This document shows, piece after piece, positions 22,968 to 33,133 of a DNA stretch of 64,000 nt (the stretch's first letter is position 1; each line of letters starts with the position of its first letter). The stretch comes from Powellomyces hirtus (lineage: Eukaryota > Chytridiomycota > Chytridiomycetes > Spizellomycetales > Powellomycetaceae): positions 806,001 through 870,000 of the forward strand of contig JAHLKG010000009.1 of NCBI GenBank assembly GCA_025526995.1, written 5' to 3'. The notes below the pieces were generated by a model that was given only the letters and a program-made list of their open reading frames with translations, did not search any database and was not told the DNA's origin. Made by a program: the position numbers and the translations under genes.

Positions 22968-24774
22968 TGGACGCGTTTGTCCATTTTGTCAATTCGGTAG
23001 ATGTATTTTTCGACGCGTGTGTCGGTACATTGGACGCGTGTGTCCTCGAGCGAGTTTGAGTAACGAAAGCCATCGGAGTTGGCGAGATGTGATACATTCC
23101 TTGAACGAGAGGTATGGTGATGTCGTTTGTAGTGCCATTGCAGTCTTGAATGATAGCGCTCTCATCTTCAAAGGTGACTCTCTTTCCATCTTTGGTGAGT
23201 GCGGAGACCGAGATGAGAGTCTTGGCGAGCTTCGGAACGTAGAGAACATCTGTGAGGGGTACATCTCCATCTGGAAGCTTCAAGATAGCGTTCCCTTTCG
23301 CTTCGGCATCGAGAAAGGCGTTGTTTCCAAATCTGACGCGCGTTGAGTGCTCTTCGTAAGATTTGAGAATGGAAATGTCATTCGTCATGTGCTGTGAGCA
23401 GCCCGAATCCAGGTATGCCAATGTAGTGGCGTTATGTGCTTCTGCAATGTTGGCATTAGCAGCGGGTTTTAAGGCTTCGACTGCCTTGGCTTTGAGGGGA
23501 CAATTGAATGGGGTATGTTCATTCGAATTGCATAACCAACAGGGGAAGTTCTGTCTCTTCTTCGAGTCTGTGGTCTTCTTCGCGTCGGTCTTCTTGTGAC
23601 TTGAGCCGTCTTTCTTTGAAGGTTGGGCTTCAAGCACGATGTTTTCGCTCTTCTTGGCAAAACAGTTATTTTGGTTACTCTTGTTACTTCCGTTATCCAG
23701 ACGCTTGGCAGCTGCCATGAGACCATGGAGATCCTTGAAACTTTGAGTTCTGACGAGCTCTGCATGATGTTCATTCATTCCGCGAAGATAGAACCACTTG
23801 TAGATTTCGAACGGCACCTTCAAGGGGATCTGACTTGTGATCTTCGTGAATGAGGTATTGTACTGCGAGATGGAATGACTTCCTTGTCGGAGTCTTTCAA
23901 GTTGAGTGAGCAAAGTCTCTTCGTGATCGGTTGGTTGGTAACGCGAGAGGAAAGGAGGCTTGAAGGATTCCCAGTCTGTGATGGGCTCCACCATCCCTTG
24001 TTCGGCATCTTTCTGGTGATTACGATACCATTGTTTTGCTTCGCCAGAGAGCTTCGTGAAGATGAATGAGAGCTGTTCTTCTTCAGATACGGGTTTTAGG
24101 CGAAAGACTAGAGTGAGTTGATCAATGAAGTCGGCGAGTTTTGAGAGATTTCCCGTCCCGTCGAATGTAGATACTGCATCGATCGCAGATTTGAAGTATG
24201 CAAATGATGTACGTTGTGCGTCGCGATCATTGCTCTTTCTGCTGCTCGTAGTTGTTGTGCTCTCCGTTGGGGAAGACGGACGAAAGTGAGGGGCAACTGG
24301 GGCTTCAACTTCGCCGTGGGTAATGTGTTGATGTAGAAAAGGGTACTCAAGGCCCGCTTTTGGGCTTCTCATCGGTGAAACGGCCGTAGGATGACCACCG
24401 ATATGAGGCTTTTCGTACTTCTTGGGTTGTTGATGGGAAGTTGATGTAGCAAGAGGGTTTGAACTAGTCAATAAAGTCCTCTCCAACCTGTCCATCCGAT
24501 GGTCGAGCTTTTCGTCGATTTCCATCTTGAACCTCTGCAGAATTTCCATGACAATGTCAGTCGGTACTTCGGACGGTACTATCGCCGAGTCTGCATGAAT
24601 TTCTCCATGATTCATCTCATCCACTTCGGCATCTGCGTCGTGGGAATCATGGTAGATCGAGGCATCAATATTAACGTCTTCTTCGGCGTCAGGACCCCGT
24701 TGGGCTTCTCGTGTGGCTTGACGGGCTTGTTGGCGGGTCTGCACTCCTTGAATGGGAGATCGTGCAGTAGGCAT
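22780..24774 (-). CDS. gag: copia Gag-protease polyprotein (frame 1)
   Basis: 664 aa from the ATG at 24774 (MPTARSPIQGVQTRQQ). The Gag core lies about residues 190-370, with FDGTGNLSKLADFIDQ and AKQWYRNHQKD. A CCHC zinc knuckle of the form CWLC-x4-H-x4-C is near residue 430. The aspartic protease active site AYLDSGCSQHM is near residue 470, followed by the usual retroviral-type pepsin fold text GDVPLTDVLYVPKLAKTLIS. The last 110 residues are a Thr/Ser/Gly/Pro-rich linker with repeated short motifs. The frame then stops while the integrase continues in another frame, so there is either a frameshift mutation in the GC-rich linker (22640-22880) or recoding. Confidence 0.88.
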   Translation of the reverse strand: MPTARSPIQGVQTRQQARQATREAQRGPDAEEDVNIDASIYHDSHDADAEVDEMNHGEIHADSAIVPSEVPTDIVMEILQRFKMEIDEKLDHRMDRLERTLLTSSNPLATSTSHQQPKKYEKPHIGGHPTAVSPMRSPKAGLEYPFLHQHITHGEVEAPVAPHFRPSSPTESTTTTSSRKSNDRDAQRTSFAYFKSAIDAVSTFDGTGNLSKLADFIDQLTLVFRLKPVSEEEQLSFIFTKLSGEAKQWYRNHQKDAEQGMVEPITDWESFKPPFLSRYQPTDHEETLLTQLERLRQGSHSISQYNTSFTKITSQIPLKVPFEIYKWFYLRGMNEHHAELVRTQSFKDLHGLMAAAKRLDNGSNKSNQNNCFAKKSENIVLEAQPSKKDGSSHKKTDAKKTTDSKKRQNFPCWLCNSNEHTPFNCPLKAKAVEALKPAANANIAEAHNATTLAYLDSGCSQHMTNDISILKSYEEHSTRVRFGNNAFLDAEAKGNAILKLPDGDVPLTDVLYVPKLAKTLISVSALTKDGKRVTFEDESAIIQDCNGTTNDITIPLVQGMYHISPTPMAFVTQTRSRTHASNVPTHASKNTSTELTKWTNASSVPTHVSDTSIQALNLSTDVTGMVDTRSTPLQATSEGPAAPNGGPAGPILASEGAGQPPTGE

Positions 24775-24875
24775 CTTGATGGTGTGCTTGGTACTTTCTT
24801 GGCACTTGAATTTCGACGGAAGACTTGTAGTTTGCAGGTTTTACGAAGGGAGAATGATTTGAATTCGACCGGTCT

Positions 24876-24889
24876 CAGGGCTCATAACC
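24876..24889 (-). promoter_or_regulatory. copia primer-binding site, half-tRNA type (initiator tRNA-Met anticodon arm)
   Basis: The plus-strand text CAGGGCTCATAACC abutting the 5' LTR equals the anticodon stem-loop (anticodon CAT) of fungal initiator tRNA-Met, not its 3' end. Priming from a tRNA cut after about nucleotide 39 is known for Drosophila copia. This site fits that mode. Confidence 0.75.
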
Positions 24890-25254
24890 TATTGGAGATA
24901 TCAGCACTTCCAGTACTTTATCGGAATTGCAGAGGATTGGCCGAAGGCGATGTGGCCTCCAGTATACTTCGTAAAGGGGGATTACAGAGCTCTTCTGAGA
25001 TGCAGATGACGGTGTAGCGCTGTCAGATGCACGGAGATGTAATGTATGTGAATGTATTTTTTGTCTTTTTGTCTTGTCGGTAATGTCTCGCTTCGAGCGT
25101 TCTAATCTACTTTTTCTCCAATCACGTGATCACACGTGATCCAATTCAGCTCTTAGCGTTACCGGTATCACGGTCACGCGTTCTAGCCGGAGATTCCAAA
25201 TTAGGATCTAATGTAAGGACTAACGTTGAGTACGCAAGGCTCAACATTCCAATA
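24890..25254 (-). repeat. copia 5' LTR
   Basis: 365 bp, the same length as the partner LTR with few differences. Followed on the minus strand directly by the primer-binding site. Confidence 0.93.
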
Positions 25255-25437
25255 ACTAGACCTCAGGGATGGCCACGGATGACCATCATGTGACCAGAAC
25301 CGCCTCACAGTCCAGAAGAAAAGTAGGAATACTCCGACGAAGGCGCATTCAAGACTTGGGGATCTTACAGTAGAATTAGAGATAGGGAATTCCCGAATAG
25401 AAGACTAGACTCTGGCAACGGACCTAGTATTATTACA

Positions 25438-25447
25438 TGGTAGCACC
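25438..25447 (+). promoter_or_regulatory. gypsy-1 primer-binding site
   Basis: TGGTAGCACC directly after the LTR. TGG complements a tRNA CCA end, and the rest resembles the initiator tRNA-Met 3' end (yeast TGGTAGCGCC). The same site follows the gypsy-2 LTR at 31894-31903. Confidence 0.65.
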
Positions 25448-25465
25448 ACCCCGTAGACGACAACA

Positions 25466-28400
25466 ATGGCACGTAGCACCAGGAACAGCCCAATGGCAGT
25501 AGGAGAACCCAAAGTCGACACACTGACCGACAACCCCGTCGCAATGTTAGCTGCACAATTGGCGGAGACCCAACGCCTACTGCAGGAACAGATCGCAATG
25601 GGAGAGGCCCGCTTCAAAGCCCTTCTCTCAAGGATTCCGACTCCAGTCCAACCAGCAGTTGCAACACCGCAGGTCGACATCATCCTGGCGGAAGAAAACC
25701 GCGCACGAATGCAAGCCGAGAAAGAACGCCGCGAGAACCTTCGCAAGCAGCTGACACACTTCGACGGAAAAGGGAACAGTGAAGAAATGGTGTCAAAGGT
25801 TGATGAGTTCTTGAAGGTCCACACGCGCTACCTTGAGGCAACCGACTTCAGGACGGACCACCGGGACGTCGACCACATCTCGGGGTACCTCAAGGAAACC
25901 GCCGACGAATGGTGGCATATGCTCAGAGATGCCGGCGACCAGCCCACGACATTGGAACAACTCACGAGGATCCTCTGCATCCGCTTCTACCCCGCCAACT
26001 TACGAAACACCGCAGAAGCAAAGATGACCTGTGGAGATCTCTCGGTGTTCACCGAGGAGAAGATCACCTACCGGGAGGATACCGTACCGTTCATGGTCAC
26101 GCCGATCAGGGTCAATGCCATACTGGGCTTGCCATTTATATTGGGGCTGGACGTCCGAGGGCTCTTCGACCAAGAGGGCTTTCCAACGATGACGTTCTAC
26201 CACGACGGCCAGACCCTCAGCCTTCGAGCCAAATCGACCAACCGCCACTGGAAAGCACCGTCCGCGTGCGCCGCCCGCCTACTCTCCCCACGAGAGGTAC
26301 GGCCCCGCAGATTCCAGCCGGCGAAGCCAGCACTCAATACAGAGGGAATCTACACGGCCAAGCAATGGAAACGCTTGATGAAGAAGGGCGAGATCACTGG
26401 AGTTTTTGAGGTACACATTGTAGATATGATTCCAGTCGCAGAGGCTTAATTCGTACGGACGGTCGACGCCAAGAAAAGGGCAATCTTGGAGGAACGATGC
26501 CACACCAACACTGAAGCCAAGGCGGCAGATCAAGAGGACCCGCTAGAGGCGCTGGCAGCCGACCATCCACTCCGACCGACCCTAGAGAAATATGTCACAA
26601 CGCTATTCACCGAGCAGTCAGGCATGCCTCCGGACCAAGGCGAGGACAATTTCACCATTCAGCTCAAACCCGGCTCGAAGCCCGTGATGCAGCCACTCCG
26701 GCACTTGAGCCCTGACAAACTGGACGAGCTTGGCCAGCAGATGCAGCGTTTAATGGACAAGGGTTGGATCTCACACTCTCGCAGTCCGTGGGGCGCGCCC
26801 GTCCTATTTGCCCCAAAGAAGGACGGCGGCCTACGCTGCTGCATTGACTACCGGGCACTGAACAAGATGACTCACAAGGATGCCACGCGACTTCCGAACC
26901 TCTCGGAGCTGCGCGACAGGCTTGTCAACATGCGGGTATTCACCGCGATCGACATCCGCGACGTGTACCACTGCATCATGATCCGACCGGAAGATAGGGA
27001 GAAAACAGCGTTCCGAACACGTTTTGGACATTTCGAATACAATGTTCTACCTTTCGGCTTAACTAATGCACCTGCTACATTCCAGCGACTAACCAACAAG
27101 CTCTTGGGCGACAAGTACGACGCCTACGTGATCTCGTACCTCGACGATATTCTCATATTCAGCACCGACATGAGTTCGCACATTCAGCACGTCAACGAGG
27201 TCCTCAAGACCTTGACGGAACATCGCCTCCACGTCAAACCCAGCAAATGTCAATGGGCGGTTGACGAAGTCGAGTTCTGCGGCCACCGAGTCGGCAAGGA
27301 TGGCCTGAGTATCGCCCCCTCCAAGGTGACCGCGGTCCGGGAATGACCTCGCCCGACCAACCCCCTGGAGCTCCTTAGCTTCATGGCCCTCGTCAACTAT
27401 GTCAAGGAATACATCCCCGAGTATGCACAGATTGCCCTACCCCTAACAAATCTGCAATCCGGCAACCGCCCATGGCAGTGGGGTGACGAGGAAGATCGAG
27501 CGTTCAATCACTTAAAGGAATTATGCTCCTCGGCACCCACCCTAGCGTACTTCGACCCGGCGCTCGACACCTACTTGTTCACGGACGCATCGGGCTACGC
27601 CTACGGCGGATGGCTGGCACAACCGGCCAAAGGGGATTTCCCTTACCCTCACCCACTACCAACCACCAAATCGGGCTTAGCCAACCTCCCGCAACTTCGC
27701 CCGGTGACATACTACTCCCGCAAGATGCAACCCGCCGAGACTCGATACCCCGTGCATGAACAAGAACTACTGGGATTAGTCAAATCCATACGCGCCAACC
27801 GCCATTACCTCATCGGCCGCCCATTCCGCGCGTTTGTTGACCACAAATCCCTGATCTACCTCCAGGAACAACCCCACCTGTCACGTCACCAAGCAGGCTG
27901 GGTCAAGTTTCTCCAACACTTCGATTTCTCAGTGGAATACCTCCCCGGCACATGGAATTCGGTCGCCGACTTCCTCAGTCGCGACCCAACTTACGCCCCC
28001 AAGTGTGCAACCTGCCAGGCCAAGATCGACGTGGTCACCGCCATTGTGCAGACGGAGAAGCCCGTCCCGACGCACATGCCGACCGATGCGGACTGAACCC
28101 AAGCGCTCGCATCGGATGCTTTTGGCCAAAACATCTTACTAACCATCAACAGTCCACCGGAGAACCTATCCGGCCATGCACGCCGATTCCGGACAGTGGA
28201 CTCCCCTCCGCACCGCTTCTTGATGTACCATGACCATCGGTACGTCCCCGACAGCTTGCGGGGGCCACTCCTTCAGATTCATCACGACTCCTTCGCGAAC
28301 GGTGGTCACTCCGGTGTCCAACAAACGCTCGCCAAACTTTTGGAGTCGTACTATTGGCCTCATATGGAGCGTGATGTGTACCAATATGTCCGCACCTGCC

Positions 28401-29683
28401 CTACCTGCCAACGTCACAAGCGAACCACGCCGATCGGTTTCCTCCGCAGCTTACCGATCCCCGACGCTTGTTGGCAACAAATCGGCATGGATATATTCTT
28501 CCCCACGTCAGGCTCTAAGGGGGGGGAACCTCGGGTAGAGCCCGACGTGACAAAGAACCCTTTGCACCACACCGGCGAGAGACTGACCAAGACGGCGGAC
28601 ACCGTACTCCTCATCGTTGACTACCTTTCATGCCGCGTGATACTTCTACCTACTAACACACGCGCTACAGCTCCGGAGACGGCTCAACTCTTTCTGGAAC
28701 AGGCATTTTGCCACATGGGGTTACCCCACACCATTGTGAGCGATCGGGACCCCAAGTGGCTATTAGAATTCTGGCGGTACCTCATGCGGGCACTCGACCT
28801 CAAGCAAGAACTCTCGTCGGCACGACACCAACAGACCGACGGCAAGGCGGAGGATGCCATCAAGACGATCAAGGGAATCATGGGCCCCTTTCTTGACTAT
28901 GCCGGCTCCAACTGGAAGAGTTTACTCCCCACACTTGAGTACAACTACAACCGAACGCCGCAGACGTCGACGGGACTATCCCCTTTCGAGATTGACCTAG
29001 GCCGCGTTCCCCGGGGACCGAACCAATGGGTAGCACCTAACCCCAGAGAGATGATAAGACAATCGGCACGAACCGCCGTGGAGAGACGGATTAAGGAATT
29101 TGCTGACGTGAGTCGCATCGTGCAGCAACGGCTCCGAGACGCACAGGACCAGCAGGCAAAGTACTATGACTGCAAGAAGCACACGGAAGCATACTGAGAG
29201 GGTGACAAGGTCTTACTTCATCGTAAGGGTATTGTGATTACCAGCGTCACCACAAGGAACAAAAAGCTGGCTGAACAATGGATTGGGCCATTCACAGTAC
29301 GCGGCAAGGGCCCGCATCCTGACACCTACAAGCTCGAACTACCCAAGGAGTTCACCGGGTTGCACCCAGTCTTTCATGTCAGCATTCTGAGACGTTACCA
29401 TGACCCGGGCGGTACCCCATACAGACAGGTCACCGCCCCGCCTGAGCCCGAGAAGGACGAAGACGGTCAGGAGACCTACCAAGTGGACAAGATCCTAAAT
29501 GCCAGATGGCACAGGAACACCGAGCAGTTCTTAGTCAAGTGGACAGGTTACGACAACACCCAGAACACGTGGGAGCCGTATGCACACGTGAAGGGAACGA
29601 CTGCACTGGAAGAATGGCTCCGGGAGCACCCCGGAGAGGACCGCGGCCAAAGGCTAGCGGCCAGGCGACGTAAGAAAACCTAG
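25466..29683 (+). pseudogene. gag-pol: gypsy-1 gag-pol, decayed chromovirus polyprotein
   Basis: Gag starts at the ATG at 25466 (MARSTRNSPMAVGEPK). At 26015-26023 Gag jumps straight into the post-protease region through a 917-bp deletion that removed the end of capsid, the CCHC knuckle and the protease active site; the junction stays open because the deletion also corrects the gag/pol frame offset. Then reverse transcriptase (VISYLDDILIFS, intact), RNase H (LFTDASGYAYGG), integrase (HHDS...HSGVQ zinc domain; GMDIFF, SDRDPKW, and E in TDGKAEDAI) and a C-terminal chromodomain (EQFLVKWTGYDNTQNTWEPY, about 29520-29580). Stops at 26447 (TAA), 27344 (TGA), 28094 (TGA) and 29195 (TGA) each correspond to a sense codon in gypsy-2 and differ by one C-to-T or G-to-A change. 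Confidence 0.92.
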
Positions 29684-29749
29684 ATAGCGAGCTGTACCGT
29701 AAATTAACAAGAGAGATGCTACTTGAGGTAGAGGACATTATAGTGCGAG

Positions 29750-30600
29750 ATTCCGGCATCGTTGGACGATGGCCGGAGGCTGCTGGGCAGCATACCTCGC
29801 TGGGCAAGATGCCGGCATTGTTGGACGATGGCCGAAGGCTGCTGGGCAGCATACCTCACTGGGTGAGATGCCGGGATCGCTGGGCGATGAGCCGACGGCT
29901 TGCCGATGCAAGGTGACCGGCACCAGATTTGCATGGCGGCGTACCTCGAGACCCGCGGGGACCATGGCCATGGTACATACCTACGCGAAGGGGAAGAGAA
30001 GGGCTTTGGCCAAGATACCGGCATCGTTTGACGATGGGCCGAAGGCCGCTGGGCGGCATACCTCACTGGGTGAGAAGGGTGATGCTGGGCATCGACCGGC
30101 TGCTGATGCAAGGTGACCGGCACCAGATTTGCATGGCAGCGTACCTCGAGACCCGCGGGGACCATGGCTGTAGTACATACCCATGCGAAGGGGAAGAGAA
30201 GGGCTTCGGCCAAAATACCGGCATCGTTTGACGATGGGCCGAAGGTCGCTGGGCAACATACCTCGCTGGACGAGATGCCGGGATCGCTGGGCGATGAGCC
30301 GAAGACTGTGAGGCAGTAGACCTCATGAGGTGAGATGCCAGCATCGTTGGACGATGGCCAAAGACTGCGAGGCAGTAGACCTCACGAGGTGAGATGCTGG
30401 CATCGTTGGACGATGGCCGAAGGCTGCTGGGCAGCATATCTCGCTGGGCGAGATGCCGGGATTGCTGGGCAATGAGCCAAAGACTGCAAGGCAGTAGACC
30501 TCACTAGGTGAGATACCGGCATTGTTGGACGATGGCCGGGGAACCGCTGGGCGGTCTTCCCAACGGGGAAGTGTGATGCAGGGCATCTACCATGAGCACC
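29750..30600 (+). repeat. Hairpin array in gypsy-1 3' region
   Basis: Tandem short inverted repeats with 5-6-bp arms and a 3-nt spacer, mostly TGG, such as CATCGT-TGG-ACGATG, GCTGC-TGG-GCAGC and CTCAC-TGG-GTGAG. The unit of three hairpins (about 60 bp) recurs with variations. It is the counterpart of the better-preserved array in gypsy-2; many arms here are broken by CpG-to-TpG/CpA changes. Confidence 0.85.
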
Positions 30601-30804
30601 ATAGCCGGGAGGAAGCCGAGTGACATTGGACACAGCGGACGCATACGAAATGCTACAAGGCTCAAGGGAGCACAGCGATGAGAAGGCAAGTACAGCGATG
30701 AGATTGTGGGACTGAATTTGATTATACGGGCCGAAGGCCAGGCCCCGAAGGAGCAACAGACAACAAGTGAAAGTATGTACAAGAAGGAGGGGGGGGAGAA
30801 CTAA

Positions 30805-31544
30805 TCAACCAATCTTGGTGAAGGAGAATTGGCACCGGTTGCCGTGGCACCGGTCGCCCAACCCGCACCGGAGGGGGGTGTAATTTGCCACATTCATCTC
30901 GCTGCGAAGAGAGCTGAGTTAGTCAGGTAAGACAGCAGCAGGCCGAAGAGTACTACTTACGCACGGACGTGGCCCATGCAGTGGAGATGGTTGCATGGAA
31001 ACATGCGGAGGTCCGCTCCGACATGGTTGCAGCCAGCGAACTGGCACCCGGCGGGGATGGCCGCAAAGAAGAGGACCCGGTCGCAGTGGGGGGCGCCGCA
31101 CGTCAACTGGCCCTGAGGGCCGTCGTTCTGGAAAGCAAAGGAACAAGGGAACTACACTGTTAGGAAGACATCAGGCCGCCTCTCAGCGAAGGGCAAACAT
31201 ACCGTGTCGTCGGACGCCGCCACAATGCAGGGCCGGCACACCAGATGGTGGCATTCAGACATAAACATCTTGCTCTTGCGGAAGCGGCGGCACTTCCAGC
31301 AGGCGGACAAGTCGGCCGACCTCTCGGAGGTGGACTTTTCATGGACCGAGGGGTCCTGGAGACAACAAGGGAAGACGGGGAACATGAGACGAGTTGCCAC
31401 AGCCACGGATGGGCACCGATCCCTACTTACCCGGGCGGGCTGGGCCCGCTTGGTTGCGCCCTTTGCGAGTTGTTGGGTGGGCCGGCGCTTGCCCGCGGTG
31501 GTGGTGTCGGAGGGGAGAGGAGAGTTGTTGGCGACGTCGGCCAT
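30805..31544 (-). CDS. Antisense RING-like zinc-finger gene in gypsy-1 (four exons)
   Basis: Reads opposite to gag-pol, between the chromodomain and the 3' end. Exon 1 from the ATG at 31544 (MADVANNSPLPS) to a GTAAGTAG donor near 31427. Exon 2 (DPSVHEKS...) carries CWKC-x12-CHH-x2-C-x2-C, the first half of a RING pattern, and ends at a GTATGT donor. Exon 3 has CGAPHC, CQFAGC and FPCNHLHCMGH, ending at GTAAGT. Exon 4 has CGLGDRCHGNRC and ends FSFTKIG then TGA at 30805-30807. Every intron has GT/AG ends and the frame is kept. About 150-170 aa, rich in Cys and His. Not part of a normal chromovirus; role unknown. Confidence 0.6.
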
Positions 31545-31618
31545 GTTGTTTGTGTATGTATGTGCGTGTGTGTGTGATGTGTGTGTGTGTCGAGCTACAA
31601 AGGAAAGAAGAGCGAGAG

Positions 31619-31893
31619 TGTAATGAGGCGTGGCTCACCAGCCTAAGCCTAGACACGCGTCGGGAAGGGTCCCGCGCGAGATGGATGCTAGCGTCAGCAT
31701 CCCGAAGGGTACTAGACCTCAGGGATGGCCACGGATGGCCATCACGTGACCAGGGCCGCTCCGCGGCCTAGAAGAAAAGTAGGAATGCTCCGACGAGGGC
31801 GCATTTAGGACTTAGAGATCTTACAGTAGAATTAGAGATAGGGAATTCCTGAATAGAAGACTAGACTCTGGCAACGGACCTAGTATTGTTACA
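31619..31893 (+). repeat. gypsy-2 5' LTR
   Basis: 275 bp, TGTAATGAGG to TATTGTTACA. About half a dozen differences by eye from the 3' LTR at 39369. Confidence 0.93.
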
Positions 31894-31921
31894 TGGTAGC
31901 ACCACCCCGTAGACGACAACA

Positions 31922-33133
31922 ATGGCACGTAGCACCAGGAACAGCCCAATGGCAGTAGGAGAACCCGAAGTCGACACACTGACCGACAACCCCGTCGCAA
32001 TGTTAGCTGCACAATTGGCGGAGACCCAACGCCTACTGCAGGAACAGATCGCAATGGGAGAGGCCCGCTTCGAAGCCCTTCTCTCAAGGATTCCGACTCC
32101 AGCCCAACCAGCGGTTGCAACACCGCACGTCGACATCATCCTGGCAGAAGAAAACCGCGCACGAATGCAAGCTGAGAAGGAACGCCGCGAGAACCTTCGC
32201 AAGCAGCTGACACACTTCGACAGAAAAGGGAACAGTGAAGAAATGGTGTCGAAGGTCGATAAGTTCTTGAAGGTCCACACGCGCTACCTTGAGGCAACCG
32301 ACTTCAGGACGGACCACCGGGACGTCGACCACATCTCGGGGTACCTCAAGGAAACCGCCGACAAATGGTGGCAAATGCTCAGAGATGCCGGCGACCAGCC
32401 CACAACATTGGAAGAATTCACGAGGGTCCTCCGCATCCGCTTCTACCCCGCCAACTTACGAAACACCGCAGAAGCAAAGATGAAGCGGTTGGTTTTCACC
32501 AATAGCATATTGGAGTATATCGCCAAGTTCAATACCCTTCAGGCCCAGATTGCGACACTCGACGACAAGGAGCGGCTTACCCCAAGGCAAGAACGTGACT
32601 ATTTCTTGATGGGATTCTCGACCAACCATGTTGGCCAGCGCATTCGGGACCACTGCTATGCCGCAATCATGAGGAATAATGGCACCGAGATCCCAATCAC
32701 CGAGCTACAGAACGAAGCTCTACTATGCTACAGGATTCGAGGCTATGCGGACGATGTCGCGCGGGTAACCCCCGACGGGAGGAGACGTCAGTACGCTGCA
32801 GTCCAGCCGGCTCAGGTACATTGAGGGAACTATCAAGCACGAGAAAGGGGACGCCACACCTCCTATGGCTCAGGTTGTCCCACACGCGGTATGGACAACT
32901 ACCAAGGGATCTCACGCCGTGAGCGCACCATCTACGACAAACGCCGTGAGCGCAACGAATGTTTCAACTGCGGGGGCAAAGGGCATTACGCCCGTGGGTG
33001 CTCAGCAGGTAAAGGTAAAACCGGTGAGCATAGGACGTTCGCCGCCCCTGTAGAGATCACCGAAGGGTCCAGAGACGAGGCGGCCAGCGACGGGGGCTCA
33101 GTCAACAGCTCGGATTTTCGCCCCAGGTGCTGA
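31922..33133 (+). pseudogene. gag: gypsy-2 Gag with one in-frame stop
   Basis: The ATG at 31922 gives MARSTRNSPMAVGEPE. Residues 100-300 are the Gag capsid-like region (VDKFLKVHTRYLEATDF, DKWWQMLRDAGDQPTTLEEF, RLTPRQERDYFLMGFSTNH). A TGA at 32822-32824 interrupts; the same frame then continues through NYQGISRRERTIYDKRRERN and a CCHC knuckle CFNCGGKGHYARGC to a TGA at 33131-33133. The pol frame is open one base back (-1) over the stop, so pol is probably reached by -1 frameshifting or from a separate start. No ATG opens pol at the overlap. Confidence 0.88.

Larger units (their letters stand above)
19546..25254 (-). mobile_element. Ty1/copia LTR retrotransposon inserted in the gypsy-1 5' LTR
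   Basis: A 5,709-bp element on the minus strand. Two 365-bp LTRs (19546-19910 and 24890-25254) start TATTGG and end CCAATA, flanked by the 5-bp target duplication ACTAG (19541-19545 and 25255-25259). The order gag, protease, integrase, chromodomain, reverse transcriptase, RNase H is the Ty1/copia order. A polypurine tract (ACAGGGGGTG read on the minus strand) adjoins the 3' LTR at 19911-19920. Its position inside LTR sequence shows it is younger than gypsy-1. Two in-frame stops and a frame change in pol make it probably inactive. Confidence 0.93.
19449..25437 (+). repeat. gypsy-1 5' LTR, split by copia
   Basis: The left piece 19449-19545 ends in ACTAG and the right piece 25260-25437 ends TTATTACA. 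Joined without copia and one target-site copy they give 275 bp, the same as the other three LTRs. Confidence 0.93.

Noticed and set aside
29750..30600. CRISPR-like array
   Set aside because: Repeats are hairpins of varying stem with no constant repeat/unique spacer alternation, in a eukaryotic retroelement.
25438..31618. Classical RIP signature
   Set aside because: Transitions seen by eye favour CpG rather than CpA and are moderate in number; methylation decay fits better.
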